Of a DNA stretch of 64,000 nucleotides, positions 10,936-23,261 are shown piece by piece. Numbering within the stretch: the first letter of the stretch is position 1; the number at the start of each line of letters is the position of its first letter. This DNA is from Setomelanomma holmii. Taxonomy: Eukaryota; Ascomycota; Dothideomycetes; Pleosporales; Phaeosphaeriaceae. Where the stretch lies: contig ML978265.1 in the NCBI GenBank assembly GCA_010015745.1, forward strand, positions 38,397 through 102,396. Reading direction: 5' to 3'. The position numbers and the translations under genes are program-made. The notes beneath the pieces are model-generated. The model did no database searches, was not told the DNA's origin, and saw only the letters and a list, made by a program, of their open reading frames with translations.

Positions 10936-13105
10936 ATGCGCAACCACTTTTCATTGAGCAAGGATGCTCTCGTGCAGCCCGTTTGGAGCTGGAAGTTGGC
11001 AAACAGTCACCGCGTCAGCTCAGGATATCAGGACAAGAGGTGGTTTTTCGTCTCGTTGTTCCTCATGCTAATAGCAATATCGCAATCAACATACGCTGCC
11101 CTCTTGGACTCACCACGTTCCAATTTACCGTCCCTCTCGAAGCGTGCCGCAAACGAATCGTCCCTGCTTCAGTGCTTGCAGGTCGCCGCCCCCGTACCTA
11201 GTCCAAAGACGCCTTGTCGGCAGGTATTGATGGTCCACACGTTCGCTTATTCCTATGGCCAGCCTTATATAGGTACGTGATGGCCCGCAGACGCATTCGA
11301 TGTTCTCGTCGACTTACGCAGTCTTTCACTACTTGCGAGAGGTTTTCAACGTCCTGGATGCAATGGGGTCTATGATGAATGCTAACCATTCAGCAGGCGA
11401 CTATAACCCACCCGACTGCGACTTCAACCACGTGATCATCAACTTCACTGTCACCTCAGCAGGCCGCCAATTTGATAGGCTTGCCCTAATGTATTTCGAT
11501 GACACCGAAGTTTTCCGCACCTCCACCGCTGAACCGACCCGGAACGGCATTGTTTGGAGCTACCTCAAGGATATGTCCCTCTATCTCAGTCTATTCAAGA
11601 CACCCCACAAGATCATCTTCGACCTCGGAAACCTGGTAGATGACACCTACACAGGTATATGGAACACCACTCTGACTGCCACTTTCTATTCAGCTGCCGA
11701 GACTTTTGAGCCCGCAGACTTGATTCTTCCCATCTCCGCAGGAAGATCCACTGCGAACCAGTCAAGCGCCTTCACAGTGCCTGAAACAAGTGCTATCAAG
11801 TCCTTGACGTTGCCTCAGAATGCCAGGAAAGCTGTCTTCTCAATCTCAGCCTGTGGCCAATCAGCGGAGGAGTTTTGGTGGAGCAATGTCCTCTCGTCTG
11901 ACACGCAAGCGTTTGGGAATGATACGACGCTCTATGGGCATTCGCCCTTCCGGGAACTTCAATTGCTTATCGACGGCGTACTAGCGGGAGTTGCCTGGCC
12001 TTTTCCCGTGATATTCACGGGCGGAGTCGTGCCTGGATTTTGGCGACCGATCGTGGGGATTGACACATTCGATCTACGGGAAGATGAGATAGACATCTCG
12101 CCTTTCTTGCCTTTATTGACCGATAAACAAACACATAGCTTTGAAATCCGTGTTGTAGGGATAGATAACGATGGCAAAGGCAACGCAAGGTTTCCAGGAA
12201 ATATCGAGTCAAACTGGGTGGTTACAGGGAAAATTTTCTTGTGGCTAGATGCAAACTCAAGCATGGTCACGGGCACGCCTCCAGTCCTGCAGACCCCGGA
12301 CCCCGCTGTAACACTCCACTCAACACGACAGCAAACCTACAACGGCACTGTACAGTCGTTGGAGTACGCTATCCAAGTTTCACGCCAAGTATTCATTCAG
12401 TCAACTTTACACACATCAGGTGGTAACAAGACTGTGACTTGGCAGCAAAACCTGACCTTCGCCAATTCTGGTGTTCTCGACAACGAGGGCAACGACCAGG
12501 ATGTGCGCCAGACTACTGCGGGCACGCATCGATCGTCAAGCGGATTTCTGCGAGTCTTCGAGTATCCGCTGTCTGTTGTCTCGGCCTATAACGCGCCGTC
12601 TGGTGGCAATGTGACGATCAAGGGTGAAATGGATCGCGGCAAAAACGTCCGTCAAATCAATGACCTTGCCTTCCCCAACGAGTGGAAATCCTTCGACTAT
12701 AGTCGGCTACCCCCGGATGCGTCCAGGAAGCCCTTTCGTGGCAGTCTCGTAGAGAATCGGCAGAACGGTACTGCATCCTATTTCTCAAACCCCGCTGCAA
12801 AAGTGTCATATGGCACGGGGAACACAGAACAACTCTTCACATTGACTGGTGTGAATGACAAGCCCATTGCAGTGGTTCAAGATGGTACAAATGAAGGCAT
12901 GTCGGCACACGAAGCAAATGAAGAGCTATACAGGAGACATATTATCGCAGCCAACGACTCCATAGTGTACGACGATGAAAGCTTGAGCGGCCAGCAGGTC
13001 GAACCTAGTGGATCCTTCGTGTCCAGCAACGTGGCTACCAGAAACGGGATGCACAAATTTGCAGCTAAGGCGCCGAGAGTTATGCTTGGGAGGGGTCCGC
13101 GTTGA
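10936..13105 (+). CDS. Peptide-N4-(N-acetyl-beta-glucosaminyl)asparagine amidase A-type protein
   Basis: Two exons, 10,936-11,272 and 11,397-13,105, are joined by an intron of 124 bp (gtacgt...cagcag), giving 681 residues. Residues ~36-57 form one membrane segment (WFFVSLFLMLIAISQSTYAA) after a cytosolic basic stretch, so a type II or secreted topology is likely. The catalytic-family region follows: MVHTFAYSYGQPYIG, then DCDFNHVIINFTVTSAGRQF, DRLALMYFDDTEVFRTSTAE, IIFDLGNLVDDTYTGIWNTT and GVVPGFWRPIVGIDTFDLRE. These blocks are characteristic of the PNGase A family, which removes N-glycans from glycoproteins in plants; in fungi the activity is largely inferred. Numerous N-x-S/T sites suggest the protein is itself glycosylated. 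An upstream in-frame ATG at 10,870 exists; I prefer 10,936 because it gives a compact signal anchor. Confidence 0.88.
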
Positions 13106-16100
13106 AAGAGCATAATTGCGCGAAGAAAGTGGCGTGAACTGCGCATGAAGCCTTCGGTTGACACATGCTGTACGACTGTTGTTGAGCACGCGATGTGGCA
13201 CGGCAGCTGGGAAGGCTTAGAATTGGTCGGAAGTCAATATGATAAGCTGAGTCGCTGAGTCTGACTGAGACTTGCAGTGGCTGGTTTGACAGCATTATTC
13301 TCCGCTGCGGCAGTAGGCTTCCACGAGGCGTTGCATGCTGCAGGCGTCACGACATATCTGTTAGTCTGTTTTGGGCATCCGTTAGCGACGCGACCTCAGT
13401 ACGATTACACAACATATAACTTCTCACTACAAGCGAGACCTGTTAATCTCACATCAGTACAAGCGAGTCTTGCCTAAGGGATGTCCGTGAATGTCATGCG
13501 CACACGCCGCCTATCCACCCTCTCTATAACTCCCTGGGTTATCCTACCAGGTCCACCGTCACTTACCCCACGTCAACCAGGGAGATGTGCATTGAAAACC
13601 GGGACTGGTCATTCGTCCACAACATTCTTCATGCTGCTCCCGGATACGCCAGCCGTACAACAAGTTTGCACATTGCTTTGACTAGAGCTGCCTGCATTTA
13701 GGTATCCCAAGGACTGAGGCGCACTCAATGCTGATATTGCTGGGTGGTTTACGCCCGTGGCAGTCAACTTGGTCAATCAGTAGTCTTGATTCAACAAGGG
13801 AAAGCTCGTACAAACGGACGAAGCGACGGCTATTAGCTCGAGTCCTTACATCTTAGATGATATAGTCACATACGCCAGCCGCTGCACGTTCTCCAGGGCC
13901 GACCCGAGTGCCACTTTACAGCAAGCGTGTGACGCACCCTTACGTATGCCACAGACAGTCCAGAAGTAGGCAACGTCTCGACTTCACTACTACGACCATA
14001 GTGCAAGTGCGTGCCGATGACTCTCCGCTGATGCTCTGACGCACGGTATTTCAGACGTATCAAAGTCCATGGACCAATACCAGAGTCGTTCCAGTCAAAT
14101 GACGTTCTATGCCAAGTATCGTCTGACAGTATAGCCGAAGCGCCCATCCTGGCTCATTCCACCCTTCAAGCAATGGAGACCTTGCGAAACACGGGTAAGT
14201 GCCTCTAAGAGACGTTCTCTAAGCACCAAAATAGCTTTATCACCGAATAGAACGCTTCCGAGGCACACGAGAAGTGCTAACAAACTTCCCGTCCGTACCT
14301 AGTTCCGTCTCCCCGCCCGTCAAAGATCAGCAAGCGAAGTCTCAGGACGGACTGGCAAGGGCATTCTGTCTAGGTATGACCATAACTCGCAGCGTTTTTT
14401 TTAGGTGTAGGGCTGACACATGACACTTTTGTGCAGCCGTCCACTGCGTACGTGAAGATGAGCAATATTGCAGCACGCCGACGTTCTGGCTCAATGGCAA
14501 TGGACACCTCCTTCAAAGCTCGTTGTCATGCACAAAGTGACTTCGCCGAAGGCTATGGACGGCCGAAACATGGCTCCTTTAAAGTTATTCTAATAACAGA
14601 GCTTTCTTCTTCCCACATCGGCCTCGTGTAGCCGATCCAGCATGCCGTCAGGCAGGTGTCCACAGGCAACTTCCACTGAGCAATTGCAGGATAGAATTCT
14701 TCCATGCACCCCATGATTCGATCATCATCAAGGGCATTCCGCAGTGCAGCGTCGGACGCGCCGCCAGTGTCGGACGTGTTCGCCTTGTTTCAGGCTTCTG
14801 CGCCTTAAGGCATCGTGCGCCAAAACACTGCAAGCCTTCCGCTCAAAGCGCACGCTGAGAAAAGGCAGGTAATTATAGGCTGAAGCTTGGACCTTAACTG
14901 CCCGGGCGTGATTGTAAGGTTTCAAATCATGTTCGCCTGAGCAGGCCGACCCGATGGCACACCGTTGACAGCCGGTGGTCATGTCGAAGCATTATTGTGG
15001 AACTATGCTCTCCTAGATGCCTGACTCGGGTGCCCACCCACGACGCTTTCTTGCCCAACCATGTCGGATGCACAGCAGTCACGCCACGATGCCAGTGCCT
15101 CGCGTCGTGGTTCTGATCCTTTCAGTTGCAACATGCTACTTGGACGCTTGCGATGGTTCTGGCCGATCCAACCGGCATGATGTCAAGGGTTGCTGTACGA
15201 TATACATATGCGCCTCATCCTCTACGACCGGTCAAGCTCATGCATAGCAGTCTGGAATGGGCGACTGCTTAGCCTTTAGACTATCCTTGCGGGTCAGCCG
15301 TGGACAATTCGTCAGTGGTGTGCAATCACCGATGCGGACTGGTGACTTCGCAAGGTTGAGGTATCGCGCGGCACCGGAGGGTGTTCGTTGGCCATCCGCA
15401 GCAACAATATAGTATCACAAGCAATCTGTGTTTGTGCAATTGATGAAGTTGTGCGTTCCAGAGTCCAGACACCATGGGTAGGTTGCGCCCGGGGAAGCAA
15501 TCGCGGGTGCGGGAACAGCTCAGGGAAGTGGTGCTTGCTTACGACCTGTGCGTGCCACGTGGGAAACGTGCCAATTACCAGATACGCCAATAGCTGGGTC
15601 AAGGAATAATTCACATATTATGGCTTGCTGCGTTGAATGCGTGCAGTCAAACGGCGTGCTGCAATCGCATTTCCCATTCGCAGCTACAATCACAGTCTTA
15701 CTTTTGTAGTCCTTGTCTCGCTCCCGCGAGAATAAGCGCGTGATCATCTTGATACGAGCAACACTTCCCGCGCCCTCGGTTGTTTTCTATCGCACACTGA
15801 GACCGCTGTTTAGCATTTTAAAGCCCCCATGCGCCGTGTACGACCGATTCTCGGACTGCGAGAGTATGCATCCCTGGCTGCTCGCGTGCCTACCACGGGC
15901 TTAATCGCCCTCGGTACAACGTCCTGGGACAGCCTTCCACAGCTGCGATCTGCAACAGACGGACGACACATGGCGTTATGGTGCCCACAGAGCTTGCAGA
16001 GCGGAGAAGAAATGGACTCGGGCGAAGTTGGGCGTGGTTGAACTTGTCCACACAATTGCGAGCACGTCGAGGCGTATGACGGTGGCGGCTATGCCCCTCT

Positions 16101-16270
16101 TGTGAGAACTGTGGGCCTAAAATCGTGGAGATGACTCGCTGGCCCATCAGTTCGCGCCTGCCTGAATTACAGATAGCGTCTTGGACCCAACAGCCTTTCT
16201 CGTGCCACTGTGCGCCGAGAAACTGCATCACCTTCTCCGGACTCTTCCTGGGACTGTCCGCTGAAGCGCT
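13106..16270. other. Gene-free stretch, 3.2 kb
   Basis: This is the longest interval without a supported gene outside the repeat island. ORFs of 60-113 codons occur on both strands and overlap freely, with no domain or splice logic. I found no transposase fragment, clear terminal inverted repeat or RNA gene. The last few hundred bases presumably carry the promoter of the transporter at 16,271. Confidence 0.5.
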
Positions 16271-17962
16271 ATGAGCCTGCCATCCCTCTCAAAGGCCCTC
16301 GAAGAAGACGCACATCGTCCTCTGCAGCACGGCGAGCAGCAATCGCCAGGCCTTAACCCCGGTGATAAGCCCGAGCTTCCGCTAGGCGTCAATCGCGGGG
16401 CAATCCGCGCACCCTCTCCAGATCCCTCTCTCATTTCAATGGACGATTCGAACAACATTCGACTGGGTCGTCTTCCAGACTATCTGCCAGTACAGCAATC
16501 TCGTAGAAATGCCTCCCGTTCGCCGGCGCCTCCTCGGACTATTCGAGGTAGGTTGCAGTTGTTCTGGGTAGTGAACAAGGGTCTTGCACTCGTCTTGATC
16601 AGCCAGTTGTTTGGAACGCTGATGAATGTTACAACTCGTATGCTTGAGATTGAAGGCAACAATGGTACCTGAAGCACTTCAACTATCTTAAATAACACAC
16701 TGACGTTTCAATAGGCAACGGCTACCATCCCTTCCAGATTCTCTTCGCCAGGATGTTCATTACCGTAGTATGTGCATCTGTGTATATGTGGAAGAAGAAT
16801 ATTGAGCACTTTCCATTTGGACTACGTGAAGTCCGGCCCTTGTTGATTGCTCGTGGCCTGGCAGGGTTCTTTGGGGTATTCGGCATGTACTGTAAGTTCT
16901 TCAAGTGTGGTGATGAAAGCAGTCATCCCAGTAGAACTCTCACTTCCAGCTTGCTTGTGATGTGCTGGCTCAAGGCGCTTTTAGATCGTCATGCTGCTTG
17001 TTGCGTCGTGCTGAGATCTACTGTACTTGCCTTGATCCCATCCAGCCCGCGCATGAAGCCGACTGTGGTAGACTCGCTTTTATACCTCGATCTGGCCGAT
17101 GCGACTGTGATTACTTTCTTAGCACCCAGTCTCGCGTGCTGGGCTTGCAGCTACCTCATCAACGAGCTCTTCACCCGCATGGAACAGATCGCGGCATACG
17201 TCTCTCTGTTCGGTGTTGTCCTTATTGCAAGACCCGTCTCGCTTTTCGCTGCCTTTTCGCAGGACTCGACAGACCCCGTACCTCCTGCAAGCGGTGATGG
17301 AGATCTGGTGCTTGCAAACTCAACGACGAGCTCGTCCAATCGACTAGCAGCCGACTACGGCGCCGTCACTCCCACTCAACGGGCTGCTGCAGTAGGAATC
17401 GCGTTGCTAGGAGTCTTAGGCGCAGCCGGTGCTTATACAACGATTCGTTGGATCGGCAAGCGTGCACACCCCTTGATCTCTGTCAATTACTTCGCGACGT
17501 GGTGCACCATTGTCAGTATTGTGGCTATGTTTACCATACCGGGCGTGGGCTTCTTGCTTCCAAGTTCTCTCAAGGACTGGTGCTACTTGATCTTTCTCGG
17601 TATTTGTGGTTTTGTCATGGTATGTCGTGGACAAAATTCGAAGTGCGCCATGTTAATGGCCTTAGCAATTTCTGCTCGCAGCTGGACTTCAATACGAGAA
17701 GTCGTCACGCGCAACAAATATGGTATACATGCAAATGCTGTTCGCTCTCACCTTTGACAAATTGGTTTGGGGTACAACACCGGGTGCATTGTCCATTATT
17801 GGCTCATCGTTGATCCTTGGATCAGCTCTATATGTTGCCATACACAAAGAAGATCCCAAGAAGGTTCAAAGGCGAGAAGCTGGCGATGACGAAGAGGAAC
17901 GAGGCTTGATGATGGCGCAGATGGACGGACAAAGAGACGATGAAGGTGCATATTCACCGTGA
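16271..17962 (+). CDS. EamA/DMT-superfamily membrane transporter (DUF6 type)
   Basis: Four exons (16,271-16,664; 16,715-16,891; 17,072-17,619; 17,666-17,962) give 471 residues. The first ~100 residues are a polar, Pro/Ser-rich cytosolic tail. About ten hydrophobic segments in two EamA repeats follow, including LQLFWVVNKGLALVLISQLF, FQILFARMFITVVCASVYMW, LADATVITFLAPSLACWACS, VSLFGVVLIARPVSLFAAFS and a second repeat ending MQMLFALTFDKLVWG...SIIGSSLILGSALYVAI. The tail is acidic. Intron 2 (180 bp) keeps the frame if unspliced; I remove it because the family sequence continues directly across it (GMY to SLLYLDLADATV). Intron 3 must end at 17,665 to give QFLLAAGLQYE. The DMT superfamily exports metabolites or nucleotide-sugar-like substrates; the substrate here is unknown. 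Confidence 0.85.
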
Positions 17963-17972
17963 AGCTGCCGCC

Positions 17973-20797
17973 ATGACCGACAGCTTAAATGATAGCGCTA
18001 CTAGTGGTCAATCTGTCTGCGCCTCCTATCAGCGCAGGTATACCAAGAACGAGCATCTGAAGGTATATTCGCTGCAAAGGAAGAACTGGCTCTTACTGAA
18101 ATGCTTTAGAGACATGAGCGAGTCCGTGAGTGCGAAGTCAAGGGGAATTCAGATATAGTCTAAGGTCATGCAATTTGAAGATACTGGCGCAAGACCTGTT
18201 ATATGCAAGGTATGCGACCGAAGTTTCGCACGTGGAGACGTTCTCACCAGGCACGTTCGGGGCCACAAGGAAGGCGCGCAGCTGGCCAACGCCTCTCAAC
18301 CAGGGAGTCGAATACCGTCTTGTCGTAACACGCCAACTCTGGTCGTAAATGCCAGTAGCGTCCTCGAATCTGGGAGCAGTATTGGTAGTACTAGTGTCAG
18401 CCAGAACTTATGGCCACCCTTACATCAACCTCAAGATCAACCACTGCAGTATGAGGCAACATCATCACTTCTCTGGCCAGACTCTGAGAGGTTCTTCCAA
18501 AGCCTCATGTCGGGAGATGGCATAAATTGGGACCATGCCTTGACCTCTGGCCCTGGCACGTCCGAGTACAATCTTGGAACTATTGGACTGTGCAATACAA
18601 TCGTTGAAGAGCGGGAAAGAGAGCTTCATGCCGTTGGGGACAGTCATCGCGCTGTACAAACCATCAACAGTCTCTTGACCAATACTGTAAGCATTGCAGC
18701 TCCATTTATAATAGTGTATAACCGACCTAGTCGTATCGCTGCATAGTTGCTGAAAATAACCCACCATATGGAATTGTCGGATCTGACGCCTCGTTTCCTT
18801 GCTAGCAGTTTGCATGTGTTCTTCACGGAATTCATGCTCATCCTTCCAATAATTCATCTGTAAGCAAACTCTTCTGTACGGAATGAATGTGAGACATCCA
18901 CTGACTTCATACACCAACCTTTAAGCCAACAGTCGTCTATCGCGACTGTTCGCCCCATTTGCCACTCAATGCCATTGCCATTGGCGCCCTGAGCCTCGGA
19001 ACGGAGGATGCAACGATCAAAGTAAGTGATTAGGACCTCAAGCACCGCAGTCGAGTCACTCACCTCCGCAAAATGGGGAGAGGCACTACGGAGACTTGGA
19101 TATGCGGCATTTGCCACCTCCTGGTCTAGTATGATAGGTCACAGAAGCAGACTTGCCAACAAGCAATTAAGTGGGGCTTAGAAGAAACGGCTTGACTTGC
19201 TTGATTACCTATTCGAGCCTAGCAGTTGCCTATACGAGTTTAACTCCTACTTAGATAGGTAAGTGGGTCTCCGAGAGTGAACGACTTGACTTGCTTGTTG
19301 GTAAGTCTGCACAGAAGGAAGTATGACGTCTGCAGCGGAGTCGAATTAGTCGCTGCAGCGCTTCTCAGCCAGACGTATGCAGCTCTTTCAACGGTCAGTC
19401 AATTTGCGCAACTCGCGAATCGACTAATATGTAACAATCAGAACCGAGAGCTTAGAATGACAAGTCAGACTTTTTATGGCTGGAGCATGCATTGGCCCAG
19501 TATTGCGGTTTATATGATGTTGGGAACTCCCATTTTGATTCAACCAGCCTTCCAAATGAACATGATACGAATAAGACGAAAACTAATGCCTGGCGCTCAT
19601 GGGCAGCTAGTGGGACAAAGTTGAGGACATTGCTTGGTCTTTGCGTCGTCGACGGCATCGTGTCGCAATTCTCTGGTAACCTTGTCAACACATCTTCTGC
19701 CACCAAGCGCCTGCCATTAGCGGCACTCGAAGATGTCTTTGCCGCCAGCACCTTCGATGAATGTATTCGAGCAATGAGGATGACGCAGGCAACAAGATGT
19801 GGCGAAGCTGCATATGATGCCAGGATGTTTCCAAGGTTTCGCGACTTGCACCGTTCGTTAACATCTGGTAGTGTACGGCCTGGTCAAACCAGCCATGTGG
19901 CTGGAATAGTCAACATTAAAATCGTGCTTGGGACTCCAGCTTCTCTCATCGTCGACCTCGATTCAGATGCCAACGATCCTTCTGTCGCCGCCCACAAGGT
20001 CGACATTCACTGAGCCTTAGTCCACATTCGTGAGCAACTTGGCCAGAGCAAGGCGCTAAGTGTAGCTGAAAAAGCGATTGGGCTTCTGCGATGGCACGCA
20101 GCCTGTCTGGACTTGATCGCGAGTACTGTAAGCAAATATCGGCGTACAAAATCCTACAAGACATATACTGACTAAGCAACCAACGATCAAGCTCGAGGAG
20201 CACGAAGGATGTGCAAACACTTCGGCAGAACGTGGTATCATTATCTGAACTGCATCCGAGACACATACTGATATTATAACGGAACAAGTAGTCACGCAGC
20301 ACATCTTCGGTGGGAGAAACAACAAGAATAGTCGCGCACAGGTCCGGAGCGATGGGCTCGGGGACTCAACGCTCGAAAGAGTCTCCTTCACGCCATGGGG
20401 ATTCACAGTACTGCATCAGAGATGCCCCTCGGCGTTGTACACGATATATGCTTACCTGGAGCTCTCTTTTCCGCTACCATAACGTACAGCTCATTCGCCC
20501 TTCCTGGGATTACGAAAATCAAGGGTTCCCACACACGTCGATTGGGGTGTCGTCCTGCTTCATGGAATCGATGAAAGTCTGATAAACGGTACGACTTCGA
20601 ACTCTAGTGAGGGCAGTGACACAAAAGCGTTCTTACCAAATGATGCATCACTTCAGCCCAGCGGATGGACCCCACGAAATTTGATGTACGAGCTGGGATC
20701 CATCCGGATACTTCTACACAGCCTATCGCAGCACTGGGGTGTGACGCAAGAGATGGAAGAGGTCATCAGGGCGTGGGAGGCTCGTTGCGAAGGCTGA
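17973..20797 (+). pseudogene. Decayed C2H2 zinc-finger / fungal-specific transcription factor
   Basis: Small exons rebuild two adjacent fingers: SVCASYQRRYTKNEHLKRHE (with RVHTGARP) and CKVCDRSFARGDVLTRHVRG. The introns removed are 18,063-18,109 and 18,126-18,180. Farther on comes the fungal-specific TF middle domain: LTPRFLASSLHVFFTEF, VYRDCSPHLPLNAIAIGALS, WGEALRRLGYAAFATSWSSM, YDVCSGVELVAAALLSQTYA, RMTSQTFYGWSMHW, VAEKAIGLLRWHAACLDL. A typical C-terminus (HVDWGVVLLHGIDESL...WTPRNLMYELGSIRILLHSL) ends at 20,797. Lesions: the second Cys of finger 1 is Tyr; the exons around 18,860-18,930 do not join in frame; a 162-bp MITE sits at 19,148; one base is missing near 19,495; the part near 20,100-20,500 is scrambled. 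The ATG lies only 10 bp after the transporter stop. Confidence 0.82.
19148..19309. mobile_element. hAT-type MITE, 162 bp, with 8-bp target duplication
   Basis: The element begins CAGACTTGCCAACAAGCAA and its other end, read in reverse complement, begins CAGACTTACCAACAAGCAA, so 18 of 19 bases match as terminal inverted repeats. The identical 8-mer CACAGAAG flanks it (19,140-19,147 and 19,310-19,317). An 8-bp target duplication and CAG...CTG ends fit the hAT superfamily. It has no coding capacity. Removing the element and one copy of the 8-mer restores the transcription-factor reading frame (SMIGHR joining RKYDVCSGVELV), so the insertion is inside an exon of that gene. Confidence 0.9.
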
Positions 20798-21941
20798 CGC
20801 GCTTGCAAGAAGATGAAGGGGCATATACGGCAACAGGGATGGTTGGCAACAAAAGTACTACCTGCAGATGCAAGATCGGGTTTGAGTTATGACCCTGATT
20901 TGAGGCTGCATGGATCGAGGTATCAACCCTTATGGCTACGGCATCTTGTCGTCTCCGCGTTGGACCCAGCTGAAGGCTCCAGCGCATACCATCTAAGCTA
21001 GCGACAAATGTTAAGTTAGCACAGGCCTCTCAGCATTTGTCGAAGGCGAATTTTGCCGTGCAGGTGAGAAACATGTGTCTGTATTTGCAAGCAAGATCCT
21101 TGAACGGATCATGTTAGTCTAGGGCTCATGGACCAGCGCCTGCATTTCTCACAGGCGTCCGGAAAGTGGAAAACACACTCAGGAGGCTGCTACTCCAGAT
21201 TTTCCCCACAAGACCTTAGACCCCCCATAATCCCGGTTGAACAATACCGACTCGAGATCCGGGAGGGGCAAGTCATTGAATTAGGTTTGGCGACTTCCCC
21301 ACATCGTCTCTCCCAGAGCGCGTTCTTTCCCACCAGGGTTACGAACACCGTCACGATGGGTCATTTCGTGCAATTGAACGCATACGAACATCACTCTCGA
21401 AACACTCGAGGACCTTTCATCACACGTAGCCCAAATGGTGCAGGCTACTACTGCACCCCTTCATCTCCGATGGGACACCCCAACCTCGCTCCCACGGTGC
21501 AGTCTTAGTGCTGCGCGAAGGTATACGAGCAGCTTTCGGCAGTCAATTACAATAGAGGTATGTATGCCAGGAGACCTTCTTTACTGTATGACAGTGTCAT
21601 GTCCTTGGTAAACGCGCGTGACGTATTTCAGCTGCATACTACGTAACGTGGAAGGGTGCGGTGTCTAGATCCATCGCCAACAAAAGTGTTCATATAGGGC
21701 TGGCTAAAACGTTGAGTGATATGAAAACGATGGCGAGATTGCATCAGCTCATCTTAGGCTTAGTGTTCAAGGGTCCTCTATCATGAGATACCCACCGAGG
21801 GCTCAGAAACGGAGTCAGGCGCGAACAAGACTGCGCCACGGCTTGATTGCAAGATTCTGATTGCTCAACCCCTTTCTCTCGCGTCCGAGTCCAACGTTGA
21901 TTTACTTCATTTGAAACAGGTAAGCTGCAGTCCACGGGTAC
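20798..21941. other. Intergenic stretch between TF and P450 relics
   Basis: An open frame of 126 codons (21,128-21,508, plus) is the only notable ORF. It has no recognisable domain and I do not call it a gene. The two neighbouring relics converge here. No repeat ends were seen. Confidence 0.45.
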
Positions 21942-23261
21942 TCACAGGACAAATCGGACTGGACAGCTGATAATGCCCAATCCCGGCATCCTGCAGAACT
22001 GAAGCTCACCATCTATCTCGAAATCTTTCGTGGTCTTCAGGATGGCGCGTATGAGAACATCTAAAGCCCGGGGTCTGAGTTAAAACGCGAACGTCCAGTA
22101 TGGATTCTTCAAACTACGACCTTGCAAGGGGCATGCCGGCACACCGATGCCGTCCTCTATCAAAGTCAAGTGAGCAGCGGCATTTTCTCGACCTAAAATT
22201 AACTCTTCGGGCCTTCAAAAACCCTCAGGATCATGGTTGGCGGCAGTGTAGCACAAGGTGACTGGCTCCTTCAGTCTTATGACTTGAGCGTGTAGATGGA
22301 CTTCTTTGGACGTCGTTCTGGCGAAACCCCGGTAATGGCTGTACAAACGGATGGACTCCTCCATCGCAGCTGGTATGAGAGACGGATTCTCTCTCAGCTT
22401 TCTCTGTAGCTCTTTATCCCTGGACAAGTGATTGCAAATCGAGCCGATCAGGATAGGAGGTGCGACCACCCCAACAACTAATGCCTGGCGTAGGCAGCCA
22501 CTACAATCACGTCAGCCAACAGCATGAAGAGGCGGGGGATGCATACATCAAATGCTCCTCGTTAAGATATTGTACGTCCACGTCTCGCTCAAGCAACAGC
22601 GACGACGCAGGGTCCTCTTCTGGATCCCTTAGACTTAGACGGCGATCTTTCAAGAGCTGTTTGGCGATATCGTACATCTTCATCGAGTTGGCCGTCACAG
22701 TTGCGCTATCCTCCATTCGCCATGCATTCAGCCACTTCTCTGCCGCTGCTGCGAGTTTCGGTGCTACGTCAGATTCGACGTTCAGCCACTCCGCCTTCAT
22801 AAGAGCAAACGAAATTGGTTGTAAACTCTGTGCAGATATTGCCTCGACCTCGTGCAAGCAAAGGCGCAAGCTGTTCTTTCGCATGCCTCTCCTCGGGATC
22901 TGAAGTCGCTTTAGTGGAGCAGGTCTTACCGTACGTTCCAGTGCAGTACGGAATGGCGTATGTGCGAGGGCATCAAAGTCCAGGGGTGGCCGGCGAATGC
23001 CTTGGGGATCGCTTGACACGACCGCTTTGACACTTGATATGTAGGTCTCGGAATCCATTGCGGCTCTTTTGGCATATTTGCACCGTGTAAGAACCCAGTG
23101 TCCGCCACACTGGGTTCTATGCACAACTGGGCAATGCACGCGAAGATTTGGTATTCCTTGTAGTTCTAAGTCGGGTTGGCACTGATCACTGCCGCTGCTT
23201 TGTCGATGTCAAATGTAGTAGGGTGACCATGATCATCTATGCTTTCAACCACAGGAGGCAT
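21942..23261 (-). pseudogene. Cytochrome P450 relic (bacterial-like class)
   Basis: Minus-strand frames 23,261 to 21,942 carry P450 blocks in order. The N-terminus is MPPVVESIDDHGHPTTFDID, then TAG at 23,166. In another frame come GGHWVLTRCKYAKRAAMDSE and LDFDALAHTPFRTALERTVR, then the helix-K region EESIRLYSHYRGFART and ANHDPEGF, followed by TGA at 22,215. RPEELILGRENAAAHLT continues in that frame. The haem-binding loop GRHRCAGMPLAR is out of frame (codons around 22,120-22,155). The C-terminus AILKTTKDFEIDGE ends at 21,942. The loop retains its Cys but at least two stops and two or more frameshifts prevent a full protein. The HLT-x-G-x-H-x-C-A-G-MPLAR style resembles P450s also found in bacteria. 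P450s are monooxygenases; the substrate cannot be inferred. Its position between a TF relic and a transporter relic suggests one former pathway. Confidence 0.82.

Noticed and set aside
16892..17071. Reading the transporter through its second intron (frame stays open for 60 codons)
   Set aside because: The family sequence joins directly across it, the donor gtaagt and acceptor ggtag are good, and the translated insert is Cys/Ser-rich and unlike a membrane transporter.
18860..18935. A clean intron joining the TF exons around the LPIIH...VYRDC block
   Set aside because: Every GT-AG pair I tried left the frames mismatched, so I treat it as a lesion rather than inventing a non-canonical splice.
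21128..21508. 126-codon ORF between the TF and P450 relics
   Set aside because: No homology that I recognise and no leader or splice evidence; left as part of an intergenic note.
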